In this document: piece by piece, positions 10,643-20,802 of the stretch
Layout of the letters: each line of letters starts with the position of its first letter
Numbering within the stretch: position 1 is the stretch's first letter
Source: Phialophora verrucosa
Lineage: Eukaryota > Ascomycota > Eurotiomycetes > Chaetothyriales > Herpotrichiellaceae
Assembly (NCBI GenBank): GCA_002099365.1
Contig: MSED01000015.1
Span: forward strand, 496,001 to 560,000
Length of the DNA stretch: 64,000 nucleotides
Direction of reading: 5' to 3'
The notes under the pieces: generated by a model
Seen by the model: the letters and a program-made list of their open reading frames with translations, nothing else
Told to the model about the DNA's origin: nothing
The model's database searches: none
Program-made: the position numbers and the translations under genes

Positions 10643-12194
10643 TTATAAGCCTGGGATGTGCATCTTCCTCAGCATCGGCTCAAAGACTGGTTTCAACGGC
10701 TCTCGCTCTCCGCGGGATATTTGACCCTCGAGTTGAGCGCCATTAACATCTGTCTTGGAGATGGAGTCCAAGTCGACGTCGTTGGCCATGGCCTGGAAGA
10801 ATGCTGTGGACTGAACAAGGGTCAGTTGGAGGGGAAAGGACACAGTGGGAAAGGGGATCACGTACCGCTCTCTCGAACCAACGTCTGCCACCAAGCTCGA
10901 ACCAACTTAAATGACCACCACCGGGAGTCGTACACAGCACCCCGTAGGGAGTCTGCTTTACTTCTTCTCGCGGCAGTGCTTCGCTCGCGGTTACCTGTCC
11001 TGCATCAGCGTCGGAGCACCAGGAAAGGGTGAAAGACTGGCTCACCGGGTCATCTTCAGCATGAATGGCGAGAAATGGAATTCTGATAGCCATCACAGAA
11101 TCCACTGACGAAGCATCACGATAATATGCTCCTTCCGTGGGATAACCCCATGTCGGACCTTGGACATAACGGTCGAATTCGTGGAGGTACTTGATCTTCC
11201 GCACCGTGTCGACGTCGATCTTGGGGTTCTTTGAAATGTTGTCAACGTGTCTTTCGAAAAGTTTCTTCATACTCGTGCCCATACTGGCAGAGTAGGCGTT
11301 GCGGTGAAACCAGGTCCTTTGCAGGGCTAGGTTGCCGGCCATAAGATCCCAAGGGTTGGAGAGGATGACGGCTGCTTTGAAGACGCAGTCACTTCCTTCT
11401 TCAGCTAGATACTGAGCTCATCAGCATGCGGACGGAGGAAGGCGCGAGGATGATGAGCCTACATTCGTCAGGATGTTGGCGCCGAGACTGAAGCCCATTC
11501 CAAAGAGTGGACGGTTAGGAAATGTCTTCCTCAGCCACTTGACTACCTGCCTAACGTCCCATGTGGCCCGTGCGTTGTACAGCACGCTGGTGGTGATTTT
11601 CGTCCCAGAGCAACCTCGCGAGATCACCACACATGCTTCCCATCCACCATCTCCTACTAGAGGAGCGAGGGCGTGGCGGAGGTAGAGCTCGTGCGAGCCT
11701 CCACTTAAGCCATGTAGCATGACTAGCATTGGCTTGCTGTCCAATGAGCCAATGTCATCGAACTCCTGTTCCGTAAGATAAGTGGTACGCGGTGGTAGAT
11801 CCGGGTCGTGCGCGTCGTTGGGCGTAGTGACGAAATCGACAGAGAATTGACCTGTGTATACTGGATCTTCATTCTCAAAGATCCGGCGCTTGTAGTATAT
11901 CGGGAGCGACTCTTTCGTCAAAACGGTCCAAATTGTCTGTAAATGGCCATTGAATAGAAACGGGTTGAGTCGACATGGTGGAATGAGTGATTTGCATAGA
12001 TCTGCGAACGAAGTGGTCTTGCCGTCCCGCGTCTTTAGGGTCAGTGACTTTGTGGAATGCCAGTATCGTGGTTTGGCCATCCTGAGGACGTGGCTTGGGA
12101 CGAGGGCGACTGCAGCCAGGAACGTGAAGCCAACGAAACTGGTCAAGAATGTATCGTCCTGCGCTTGATGGACAAGAGTTCGTACAAAGTCCAT
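10643..12194 (-). CDS. YheT/EMB8-type alpha/beta hydrolase (Eht1/Eeb1-like)
   Basis: Four exons: 12194-11463, 11411-11046, 10994-10866 and 10792-10643. All junctions are in phase and give 458 residues. An N-terminal hydrophobic segment (FVGFTFLAAVALVPSHVL) suggests membrane attachment. The family signature HGLSGGSHELYLR is followed by the nucleophile elbow GFSLGAN (Ser about 236). The acid is in HAEDDP, which ends exon 2, and the catalytic His (about 394) is in GGGHLSWFE. These mark the YheT group, which in yeast includes Eht1 and Eeb1, medium-chain acyl-CoA:ethanol acyltransferases/esterases. Ethyl-ester synthesis or lipid hydrolysis is therefore likely, but the substrate is an inference. 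The second 3' splice site was set at GGACAG so that DDP runs into VTASEALP; a nearer CAG would break the frame. Confidence 0.9.
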
Positions 12195-12677
12195 GATGGT
12201 TTTTCCACAGGATCGTCTGATCTACGCCATTTTGAGGGCATCAATGGGTACCTGGCCACAGGAGAAGCTGTCGAGCTAGAGAAATTCTATAAGTACTTGC
12301 TGTTGATGAGTGTGGATGACACATGCCGTCGGTCCATACCTCACCAAGTACAAAGTAACCTAGGCATCCAGGGCACGCCGACGGATCGGGCTAGGCGTCC
12401 TTGGCAAGTCTAGTGGCAGCCCTAGCCGCGGAACGGGGCGTGATGTGATATTGCACAACAGGGTACGGACGGAGGACGTGGCTATATGAAATGAACGGTG
12501 TTTGCTGTATCAAACGGGCTGGATATGTTGAATGAGAATCACATGCAAGCCCATTAGGCAACTGAATGAGGTTTTGTAAGGATCGGGCGCGTGCTGGGCG
12601 CTAAGAGAGAAGAGAGCGCGCAGTGAGAGAAATTAGACGGGCAACAGGGCGCGACAGCCTGCAATTCCACCGCCAAC
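12195..12677. other. shared promoter region of divergent pair
   Basis: About 480 bases between the divergent hydrolase and MAU2 starts. Nothing else recognised. Confidence 0.4.
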
Positions 12678-13222
12678 ATGGATCCTCATTACCCTTACAA
12701 CGATTCCAGTTGGAACCCGGGCTTCACTCACCCATCCAGCAGCAGCTACGCCCAACCTGGATTCCAAGTCGATTCGTATTCCCCAGCGCCTCCCGATCCA
12801 AATGTCCAGCCTTACCATCAACCATCTTATGTCCAGCAGAACTATCCTCAGTATTACAACAATCAAGCGCAACACTACCAGCTCCAATTCCAGCAACCCG
12901 CACAGCAATTCTATCAAGGCGCTCCTCAACCTCAGCGAATGTTGCCTCCAGCGCTTCCCGAGGCGAGCATAGAAGTCGTCATGCCCCGTCATCCCCCTCA
13001 ATCCTCCCCGCCGAAGCAGCAGTCCCAGCAACTTCGGCACAGCTATCAACCTCAGTCTCAGCATCAACCTCAGCCTCAGCATCAACCTCAGCCTCAGCAT
13101 CAACCTCAGCCTCAGCATCAACCTCAGCCTCAGCATCAACCTCAGCCTCAGCATCAACCTCAGTCTCAGCGTCAGCCGAGGCGAGACGTGCCCTCATCAT
13201 CATACCACTGGACCCCGCAACA

Positions 13223-13253
<31 letters not shown>

Positions 13254-15485
13254 CAGCAACAGCAACAGCAGTATCGCTATGCATCACAATCACCTCAAGA
13301 CTACCCGAGACAAACCGAGCAGCCGCGAAGGGTGATTGAAATACCCGAACCTACGATGGCGAAGAACAAGATTGTTAGTGACGGCGCGCGGCAGATTTCC
13401 ACCTCTACCGCCGCAACCCCTCACAGATCTACTCAACGGAGCAGCCACAGCGCCTTACAGGCCGTTGAGGTCAATGTCAAGACCCCGCAGACAGTATCAA
13501 AAGCACCTGCTCCTCGCGCCGCGTCCACCGAATCTGACGAACCAGAACCAGAACCAGATTATCCCGCTCTCCTTTGTGCCCTTGCAGATGACTACCTCGA
13601 TGAAGCCCGCAGACAGCCTGGCCTGACCGAAAGATATTACGTCTTGATCTCCAAGGCCCTCGGCTGCCTTGAGTCAGCCCTTGCCAACTTCAAACTACCT
13701 CCTCTGCAGGAAGCACGGATCTCGTTGCGTTATTGCCGAATACTGTACGACGAAACCGAAAACCACGACGAAGCTGAAACGGCCTTGACGAAATCAATAG
13801 AGCTATGTGAGCGACACAAATTTGTCGATCTGAAATACGAGATGCAGCTTCTTCTTTCCAAGGTCCTTTACGAATCAAAGCCGAAAGCCGCTCTCAAAGC
13901 CATTCAGAGGATGATTGAGGACATCGAAGCCTACAACCATACTGTTTGGCTGTATATCTTTAGCTTCCAGCACGCGATGTTTTCATTGGCATCCTCCGCT
14001 CCTGGCGAGTTTCACAGTGCTATTTTCCAGCTGGAGAAGATCTCTGTCCTAGCCAAGCAGAATTCGGACGCCGGGGTCCTTGCTTTTGCGGCTACGTTAG
14101 AAGCTCTCCTACATCTGTCGAGTTCGAGTCATGAAGCGGTCACAGCTACTCAAACGGCTTTGGCGAAGGCCAGGGCTATGCAATTAACCCCGGACATCGA
14201 GTCTAATCCGCAGATGACCCTTCTTTGGAACTTCATTGACCTTGCAAGCAGCGTACGGGAGTCTAACATTGCACAAACCAATGTCAAACGGAGGGTCATC
14301 ATTGAGGTTCTCGACGACATACCCAAAGATAGCCCCTGGATAGCCGACAGCTCGATCTACATCCCAGTGTCGAAGCGTACTATCGCAGGAATTCAATTGC
14401 AAGCCAACAAACATGTGATCGAGAGAAACAGGAAGTACTATATTGTGTTCTCATGGCTGGCAATGGAGGAAGCCGGGGCTCTAGCATTCCTGCTAGCCGC
14501 TGACAGCTCAGCGTACAAGAATGGCAAGGATGGTGGAAAGGCGGAGCTCTTTGCGGCGGAAGGCTTATCGAAAGTTCGAATGCTGGCAAAGCCTACTCTT
14601 ACCACGGGTACCCGACAATCTGAAAGACTTCAAGCCTTCCAGAAACTCCTGGAAGCCGGTTTCTTATTGCTGCTCAGCTTCCTGCAGTGCTCGAAAGGTC
14701 AGTGGCACGCGTCAGACCGATCTTTGGGTGAAGCTACCGCGCTCGCCGATATCTTCGGTGACGCCTTCCCACTCAACATGAGATATGCGATGCTCTATCT
14801 GAAGGGGGTTATCCGACAAGGAACCGGGGACCTCGCGGGCGCCCTGCACGTCTACCAGTCGCCTCTCTTCGACCTCACGCCACAAAAATCCTCATCCTCA
14901 GCTGTTTCAAGCGCATCGAAACAACTAACCATGTCGGATTTTCCAAACTCAGATGTTACACGCAATTTTTCCATCCTGGCAGCGATGAACTCAGCTTTCA
15001 TAATCCAAGCTCCCAACCACCCACAGCATAAGCGTCTGTCATCTCTGATCAAAGACCTCCAGAGTGCAGTCCCAACCTGCGGGAACAAATACATACAAGC
15101 CCATTTCTCCCTCCTCATTTCCGTCCTCTCCGGCACGACCCTCACGGTGAAACAATACCTCAAGTCCGCCATGGAAGCCGGCAAAGTGATTGGCAGCGCG
15201 CAGACCACGGCCCTCGCACTGATCTACATGCAAGAGAAAATGTTCAAGGGCGTGGTTGATGAACAGGCACTCAAGTGCGCCAAGGCGGCGAGCCTGCAGA
15301 CCTCGACGTGGGGGGACCCGATGTGGATGCATGTCACTGCGGGTTTGGAGGCCCAGGCGCTCGAGATTAACGGGTTTGAAAATCAGGCAAGGCAAAGGAG
15401 GCGGGAGGCTGAGGCCGGGTGGGAAACGTTGCCAGAGGCTGTCAAGAGCGCTTCAGCTGCGGGGAGGCAGCAGGATGGCCATTGA
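12678..15485 (+). CDS. Cohesin loading factor MAU2/Scc4 (Ssl3)
   Basis: Single exon, 935 residues. The N-terminal 230 residues are disordered and rich in Gln, Pro, His and Tyr, with a 7-copy QPQHQP-type repeat (about residues 124-165) and an 18-Gln run (residues 181-198). From about residue 290 it is helical: YPALLCALADDYLDEARR, then ARISLRYCRILYDETENHDEAETAL and further TPR-like helices, the conserved cohesin_load domain. Scc4/Mau2 pairs with the HEAT protein Scc2/NIPBL to load cohesin on chromatin in the nucleus. The start is the first Met of this frame (ACATGGATCC). The length is above that of yeast Scc4, mainly because of the Q-rich tail. The other frames over the repeat are also open, but only because the repeat unit is a multiple of three. 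Confidence 0.9.
13047..13172 (+). repeat. 18-base coding minisatellite (7 units) in MAU2
   Basis: Seven units of CAACCTCAGCCTCAGCAT lie head to tail, with the first and last carrying CAGTCT and the last ending CGT. They encode Q-P-Q-P-Q-H per unit. Units 2-6 are identical, pointing to recent expansion or homogenisation. Confidence 0.95.
13218..13271 (+). repeat. CAG/CAA run encoding 18 glutamines
   Basis: Eighteen consecutive Gln codons with CAG and CAA mixed, about 45 bases downstream of the minisatellite in the same exon. Confidence 0.95.
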
Positions 15486-15928
15486 ATCTTGAGGGTTCGC
15501 CCAGGCTGTAACCCTCCTCTTCCAAGGGAGAACACATAGAATAGGCTATTTGGGGCAAGTGTCATCGTTGAGCGATTTGTGTTCTTAACATGCTGTTAGG
15601 CGTTGAGCAAGGATGCACTGTACAGTACGAAGTAACACCAGCAAGTAATTCCGTCTTCGGGAGACTTACGACGCGTTCGAAGCCTAAGAAGGGCTTGAAC
15701 AGCGAAAGAAGTGATTGACCACCAAAATGCAAGGAATTCTCTAACCCTCCAGGGCGAGCATGCATTAGCTGTAGTGCACCAAGGTTTGATTTCTGGCATT
15801 CGAGCAAAGAGGTGCTCAGCCTGTCATGAACTATTGCATAAGCAAAGCCCAAGCACAATCCTCGACCGTCAGGCTCCCAAACTCTCAGGGGGTCATTGGC
15901 TCATAAAAACACGTTGTTCCGTCGTGGA
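15486..15928. other. convergent intergenic region
   Basis: Lies between the stop codons of MAU2 and the phosphatase-fold gene; nothing recognised. Confidence 0.4.
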
Positions 15929-18147
15929 CTACATTGTCTCCTCCAGCGTTGTCGTTGTTTGTGCTTCTCCTGGAGACTTCATTTTCTTCTTCCCCTTTGC
16001 TGTTGCAGCTTGTTCTCGGCATGCGGCTTTTGCTGCCTTTGATGCCGCATCCTTCGCTCGCCGTTTCGCCTTGCGCGCTATGCGGATCGCTAGCCTGTTC
16101 TCGTGCCTGTATTGTGCTCTTGCCTGGACTCTGGCCAAAGATTCGGGAGTTCTCTTGAGTTTCTCTGACGGCGTCAGTCTGCATCACTCCCATGAGCAGG
16201 TAACTCACTGCTTCTGGATAGCTGAGTGCCATCAATAGTAGCCACGGCACCAGCACCCGTAGCAGCACCAGCGGTCAGTTGATTTCGATTTCGAACTTGC
16301 TTCTGGGTCGGTAGGCTCTGATTCAGACTGAGACTCCAGTTAATTCGGGCCTGCAGATCGTCCAAGGTGGTGCCGCCCTCGTCATCGCAACTTACTCCAT
16401 CGTCTGTTTCGACTTCTACTGGCTTGTATTGTGGTTGGTCTACTTCAGACACAGGCATTGGAGATTCTCTTGGGGTTCGTAGCTGTTGTGGTTGATAAGA
16501 CGACTCCCGTTCGCCAATGCTCGGGTCGGGCGTGGGAGACGGTGCACGGTCTTCGACGTTCTGCAGTGCTTTCTGATCAACAGTTTCATCCACCACACCA
16601 GGTGCTTGTCGTTTGCCAGTTCGCCATTCTCGTATCAACCTGGACACGTCCACCTGCCATGTGAGCTCTTCCAGTTTCTGCTGTACAGACTGAACAATGG
16701 CTTCTTCATCAAGGCGCCAGTCTAATTTCGCTTGTAACCCAGTTTTTGGCTCATTGTTGAGGAATTCTGGGATCTGTAGTAGATTGTGTGGTTGCGCCAG
16801 CGCTTTGATCTGGCTGTCGTCCACGAGGACCGTATTGCTCTGATCCCACTGCGTGCCGGGGTCTGCCTCCGTCTGTATAGCGTTGTCTTGCCAGATTGGC
16901 TCCAGCTTCTTGTAGACTTGAACCTTATTATCATACTGCTCTGGCGTCAAGCCCAATTTGTCCCTGGCCCACACAGCAGCCAATGCCGCCCGCTGGTCTG
17001 GACGGAAGAACTTCTCTATCATGGCAGCGCAGTTCTGGGGCTTTGCTGAAGTGTATACCATGACCACATGATTCCGAAATAGATAATCCAGTAACGTAGG
17101 TACACCGGGCCTCACGATGATGTTCTTAGGCTTGCTCTTGTTTGGTCTAACAAGTACAGTGCCATTGAGGTCGAGAATGACCAAGAGCTTTTGCGGTTTG
17201 TCTCTGATCGCAGGTTCGAGCGCAGCTTTTCTCTTGTACTCTCTGGTCGGCCGTGGAGCCTGGTCGACGCGATCTCGGCTAGGGTGCGGTCTAGATCTCT
17301 GAGCTGCCGGCCTTCCTGGAAGGGAAGAGTTACCTGGAGTTTTGAGTGACTGCAGAATTTGCTTTGCGACGCCAGTACTGAAGGGTGCAATCTGATCCGA
17401 TCTTCTCTCGCGAAATGGGTAACGGTCACTTCTGGTTTCTGGCGGAGTTTGCACAGTTGATTCCGGTATCTGCCGAGCTTTATGTCGACGACGCGGATCC
17501 TGCGTACGAGTTCGAGGTTGACTCTGCTGGGTGTTCTTCGTCTGCTCTATGACCTGTCTCTCAATTGTGCCATTTGAAATTCTGTAAGGTTTGTTAACTC
17601 GATAAGCAGGATATTGAGCGTGGCGGTGGACTAACCTTAGAGGCTGGTACGGCTTGAAATGCGAATGTTCAACGGGGTATGATGGTTGGAATTGCAGTAC
17701 ACTGGAGTCCATTGCTTGATGAGCGAGAGGATATATCTGCTGTCCGAGAGGAAGCGGAGCGGACATGTGTTGCCCCTGCGGTGCCCCTTGAGTAGCATTC
17801 AGCCCCAGCGGAGCCCAAGCAGGAGTCTGCTGCTGGTCACTGCCGAAGAAGGTGGGGTGAGATTGGAGGAAAGGTTGAAAATCAGCGGCCGTCTGAAGAT
17901 TGTTTTCGCCATTTCTGTAAGACCTCCAAGCGTCCACTGCGGCATAAATGTCAATTCTGTTCTGACAGTACCGGTAATAGTCATAGTAGTCACCTTGTTG
18001 GGTCTGAGTCAGTCCATCTGATACCGAGACGTTGCCTGCATTTCCGGTGAAAGGTAACTGATCTGTTGTGCTCATTGGAGTGTTCCCTTGCTGTTGGCTA
18101 CGGTGCGCGTGTTGCGCGGCTTTGGCGCCGCCTTTCTTCTTACCCAT
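15929..18147 (-). CDS. FCP1/NIF-homology (HAD) phosphatase-fold protein
   Basis: The main frame is open from Met at 18147 (MGKKKGGAKAAQ) to a stop at 16174. The first 300 residues are disordered and Q/P/R-rich. The domain begins at KLLVILDLNGTVL (about 321-333), continues with RPGVPTLLDYLF, VVMVYTSAKPQN and VLVDDSQIK, and matches the NLI-interacting-factor/FCP1 homology domain. Catalytic members have DxDx(T/V); here the second Asp is Asn, so activity is doubtful. A 54-base in-frame intron (17635-17582, GTTAGT...TTACAG) probably interrupts the N-terminal part. Past 16174, another frame (about 16167-15929) encodes a basic helix (ENRLAIRIARKAKRRAKDAA) that looks like the true C-terminus. A strong donor, GTAAGT, at GATGGA|GTAAGT upstream suggests splicing leads there, but I could not fix the exact junctions. 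Divergent from RRP36. Confidence 0.75.
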
Positions 18148-18662
18148 GGCGAGGAGGGTGCGAGTACGAGGGAGCGAAGGGAGACGGTAAAGAGATGTTC
18201 GAAGCAGGCAGATATTGCGGTGCCACTAAGAGTAAAGCGTTAGCAGTTACAGTGAGAGGTGATACTTGGAATGAAATGAGGGTGAGGCAGACTCTTGTTG
18301 ACAGAGTGCGGCAGAGAGCGACTCCTCTGCGCGGCAATGCCAGATTGGAGGCGCAGTAGGTGGCCCGAGAAAAGCTAGCGACGATTTCACAGCAAGGTGA
18401 ACATGAAGTGAAGTTTATCGAACACAACAGGCACAGTCGAGCAGCACCAAATTTCTCCGAGGCGAGAATGCAGCCTTCCGTGCGGGGACGTTCCTGCTTG
18501 TTTCTGCAAAGTGCAGTCAATAAGCTTATCTGGGTTAAGGTTAATGATCTTCCCGAAGTCCCTCTTGGCTAGACTTGCTGCGGTTCCGAAAAGTTTCGGA
18601 TTTGAGTGCGCCTGTCGGAGACTCGAATTCATCGCTCAACCGGTATTTCTGCAACAAAGCCG
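18148..18662. other. shared promoter region of divergent pair
   Basis: About 515 bases between the divergent starts of the phosphatase-fold gene and RRP36. No gene recognised. Confidence 0.4.
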
Positions 18663-19607
18663 ATGGCACCGTTCCCGCTCGCGGATCGACCTGTCCAACC
18701 AAGGCATGATTACGAAGAAGATGAAGAGCTTGAGCTCTCTGACGAGGATGTCAGCGACGAGGCACAATCGGAGGCGGAGGACTCTGCAGAAAGCGACTCG
18801 CAGTCAGAGGGCGAGGACACAGCTCCTTCATCCGACGTAGACGAACACGACGATGAGGAGGCAGAAGACGAACAACCCTCATTAGCAGATATCAGCTTTG
18901 GCGCTCTCGCAAAAGCACAAGAGACATTCAACCCCAAGCCTCGAAAACGGAGATTCGCAGAGACGCAAGAAATGCCTGCGGCACACGACGACGGCCGAGA
19001 CGGAGACGATACGTTCGACACCCGCAAGCGGGCGAAGGAAGCTCGGCTCGACGCTCCAAAGCGAACATCGAAACACGCGCCGACCATCGAGTCCGCTCGA
19101 AAACCCGTCTCCCGCAAAAGAACGATATTTGAGCCTCCGCCGTCGGCGAAGTCACGAGACCCCCGTTTCGATCCCACTGTCATGTCTACCAATCGCAACC
19201 CCAGTGCTGCGGAGAAGGCCAACAAGAACTACTCGTTCCTGTCGCAGTACCAAGCTGAAGAGATATTGCAACTGAAAACGCAGATCAAGAAGGCCAAGGA
19301 TCCTGATGTGATCGCCGACCTCAAACGACAAGTCATGTCGATGGAATCGAGGGTGCGGAACGCGCAGAGCAGACAGCGAGAAACCGAGATCCGGAAGAAA
19401 CACAAGGAGAAGGAGAAGGAGGCGCTCCGGTCTGGCCAGAAATCAAAACCGTACTTCTTGAAGGAAGCGGACGTGAAGAGACTGGCCAAACAAGAAAGAC
19501 TTGAGAGCTTGAGCAAGAAAGCTCGCGACAAGGCTGAAAAGAGACGCCTGAAGAGGGAAAAGGGTAAAGAAGCACGAGACATGCCGAGAGTGAGACGGGA
19601 ACGGTAG
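18663..19607 (+). CDS. RRP36: rRNA biogenesis protein Rrp36
   Basis: Single-exon, 314 residues. The N-terminal 80 residues are very acidic (DEELELSDEDVSDE). SLADISFGALAKAQ is a conserved Rrp36 element. The C-terminal half is a long charged helix: DPRFDPTVM, KNYSFLSQYQAEEI, KSKPYFLKEADVKRL and a final basic tail. Rrp36 is a nucleolar component of the 90S pre-ribosome required for early cleavages of pre-rRNA to 18S. I chose the Met at 18663 (GCCGATGGCACC) because family proteins begin just before the acidic stretch; an in-frame Met at 18606 would add 19 residues with no counterpart. It converges with the alcohol dehydrogenase, with about 50 bases between stops. Confidence 0.9.
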   Translation: MAPFPLADRPVQPRHDYEEDEELELSDEDVSDEAQSEAEDSAESDSQSEGEDTAPSSDVDEHDDEEAEDEQPSLADISFGALAKAQETFNPKPRKRRFAETQEMPAAHDDGRDGDDTFDTRKRAKEARLDAPKRTSKHAPTIESARKPVSRKRTIFEPPPSAKSRDPRFDPTVMSTNRNPSAAEKANKNYSFLSQYQAEEILQLKTQIKKAKDPDVIADLKRQVMSMESRVRNAQSRQRETEIRKKHKEKEKEALRSGQKSKPYFLKEADVKRLAKQERLESLSKKARDKAEKRRLKREKGKEARDMPRVRRER

Positions 19608-19659
19608 CACAGTGCGATACATATGCAAAAGCCTTTTACACATTACTGTCGAGACCTAG

Positions 19660-20802
19660 CTATGGCTTCAATCGCATATCAACCACCAACTTCCCCCCGA
19701 CTCCCTTGTGATAGTCCTCCACCAGACCGTTCAGCTTCTCGAGCGGATACGTCCGAATTCTCGCTCTGACACCATGCTTGGCCGCAAAATCCACCATGGC
19801 CTGCAACTGACGATTCCGCCCGACCAAAACACCCACCAACTTGATGTGCCGAAAGACCAGATCCCCGGGCTTGAACTTCCAGCCGTCCTTGGGGAAACTC
19901 ACGGCCACGCAGGTGCCGTGGTTCTTCAGCACGGCCATGCCAAAGTCAAAAGCCGCCTGCGATTCCGGCAGGATGATGGACGAGTCGCAGCCCTTTTCGC
20001 CCTCGAGGCCCTGAGCCGCCACGCCAAAGATGCGTTTCTTGGCGTCCTCGGCCGACTCCTTGAGCGCGTCCACGACGTGGACCCTCTTGCCATCCTCGCC
20101 GAGCTCCTTGACTACCTCGTCCAACATGGCCATCGCGGGTGTCGTATCCACAGCAACGACATTCCACCCCAGCTTGGCCGCAAACTGCACGCCCAGGTGG
20201 CCAAGCCCACCCCCGGCGCCCAGGATGGCGACGTACTTGCCATCGCCGTTCCCTTGGCCCTCGGCCGTCTGCACCCCTGCCGCCTCGAGGGAATTCCACA
20301 CCGTCACGCCCGCACACATCAGCGGCGCAATATCCACGGCCCTCATCCCCCCAGCCTCCGGCACTCTCGCCACCTGCCGGCTGTCGACGAGACACCACTC
20401 CTGGAAGCCCCCGTCGCGGGTCATCCCGAGGTTGGACGCCCGTGTACACCAGACGCCATACCCGGGCATATCCCCGTCGTTGTGCACGCACTCGGAACAC
20501 TCTCCACACGGGTTGAACGCCCGTCCAGGCACGCCGACTAGATCTCCCTTCTTCAACCCCCTCTTCTCCGCGACTTTCTCCGCTTCAGGACCGAGCGAGT
20601 CGATGACGCCAGCGAATTCATGACTACCGATGCGAGGGAGGCCCTGTTGCATGGCCCCAGACGCGAAGACGGCGTCCGTATGGCAGTACGACGCGGCCTC
20701 GACGCGGACGAGGAGTTCATAGCCCTGTGGTGCCGGCGGGGTCGGGTGGTCGGATTTGAAGGTGTAGGGTTGGTTGAACGATTCCAGGATTTGGGCACGC
20801 AT
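19660..20802 (-). CDS. Zinc-type alcohol dehydrogenase (MDR family)
   Basis: A 380-residue medium-chain dehydrogenase starting MRAQILESFNQPYTF. The catalytic zinc ligands are in SYCHTDAVF and GSHEFAGVI, with the later Cys in APLMCAGVTVWNSL. The structural zinc lobe reads CGECSEC, with the fourth Cys 13 residues later (GVWC) instead of the usual seven, so this lobe carries a six-residue insertion. The NAD(P) site is ILGAGGGLGHLGVQFA, with Asp (AVDTT) at the end of the second strand favouring NAD+. Reaction: interconversion of primary alcohols and aldehydes; the substrate is unknown. The frame stays open upstream to a Met at 21090. That 96-residue extension has a basic, Ser/Ala-rich start and could encode a mitochondrial presequence, but the internal Met matches family starts. 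Confidence 0.9.
   Translation of the reverse strand: MRAQILESFNQPYTFKSDHPTPPAPQGYELLVRVEAASYCHTDAVFASGAMQQGLPRIGSHEFAGVIDSLGPEAEKVAEKRGLKKGDLVGVPGRAFNPCGECSECVHNDGDMPGYGVWCTRASNLGMTRDGGFQEWCLVDSRQVARVPEAGGMRAVDIAPLMCAGVTVWNSLEAAGVQTAEGQGNGDGKYVAILGAGGGLGHLGVQFAAKLGWNVVAVDTTPAMAMLDEVVKELGEDGKRVHVVDALKESAEDAKKRIFGVAAQGLEGEKGCDSSIILPESQAAFDFGMAVLKNHGTCVAVSFPKDGWKFKPGDLVFRHIKLVGVLVGRNRQLQAMVDFAAKHGVRARIRTYPLEKLNGLVEDYHKGVGGKLVVDMRLKP

Noticed and set aside
12623..13339. Other open frames (both strands) across the MAU2 repeat, giving Ser/Ala/Thr-, Leu/Arg- or Ala/Glu-rich proteins
   Set aside because: They exist only because the 18-base and 3-base repeats keep every frame open; the MAU2 frame extends far beyond with a conserved domain.
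19708..20541. 277-codon plus-strand frame opposite the alcohol dehydrogenase
   Set aside because: Antisense shadow of a GC-rich gene; no domain, and the minus strand has complete zinc and NAD motifs.
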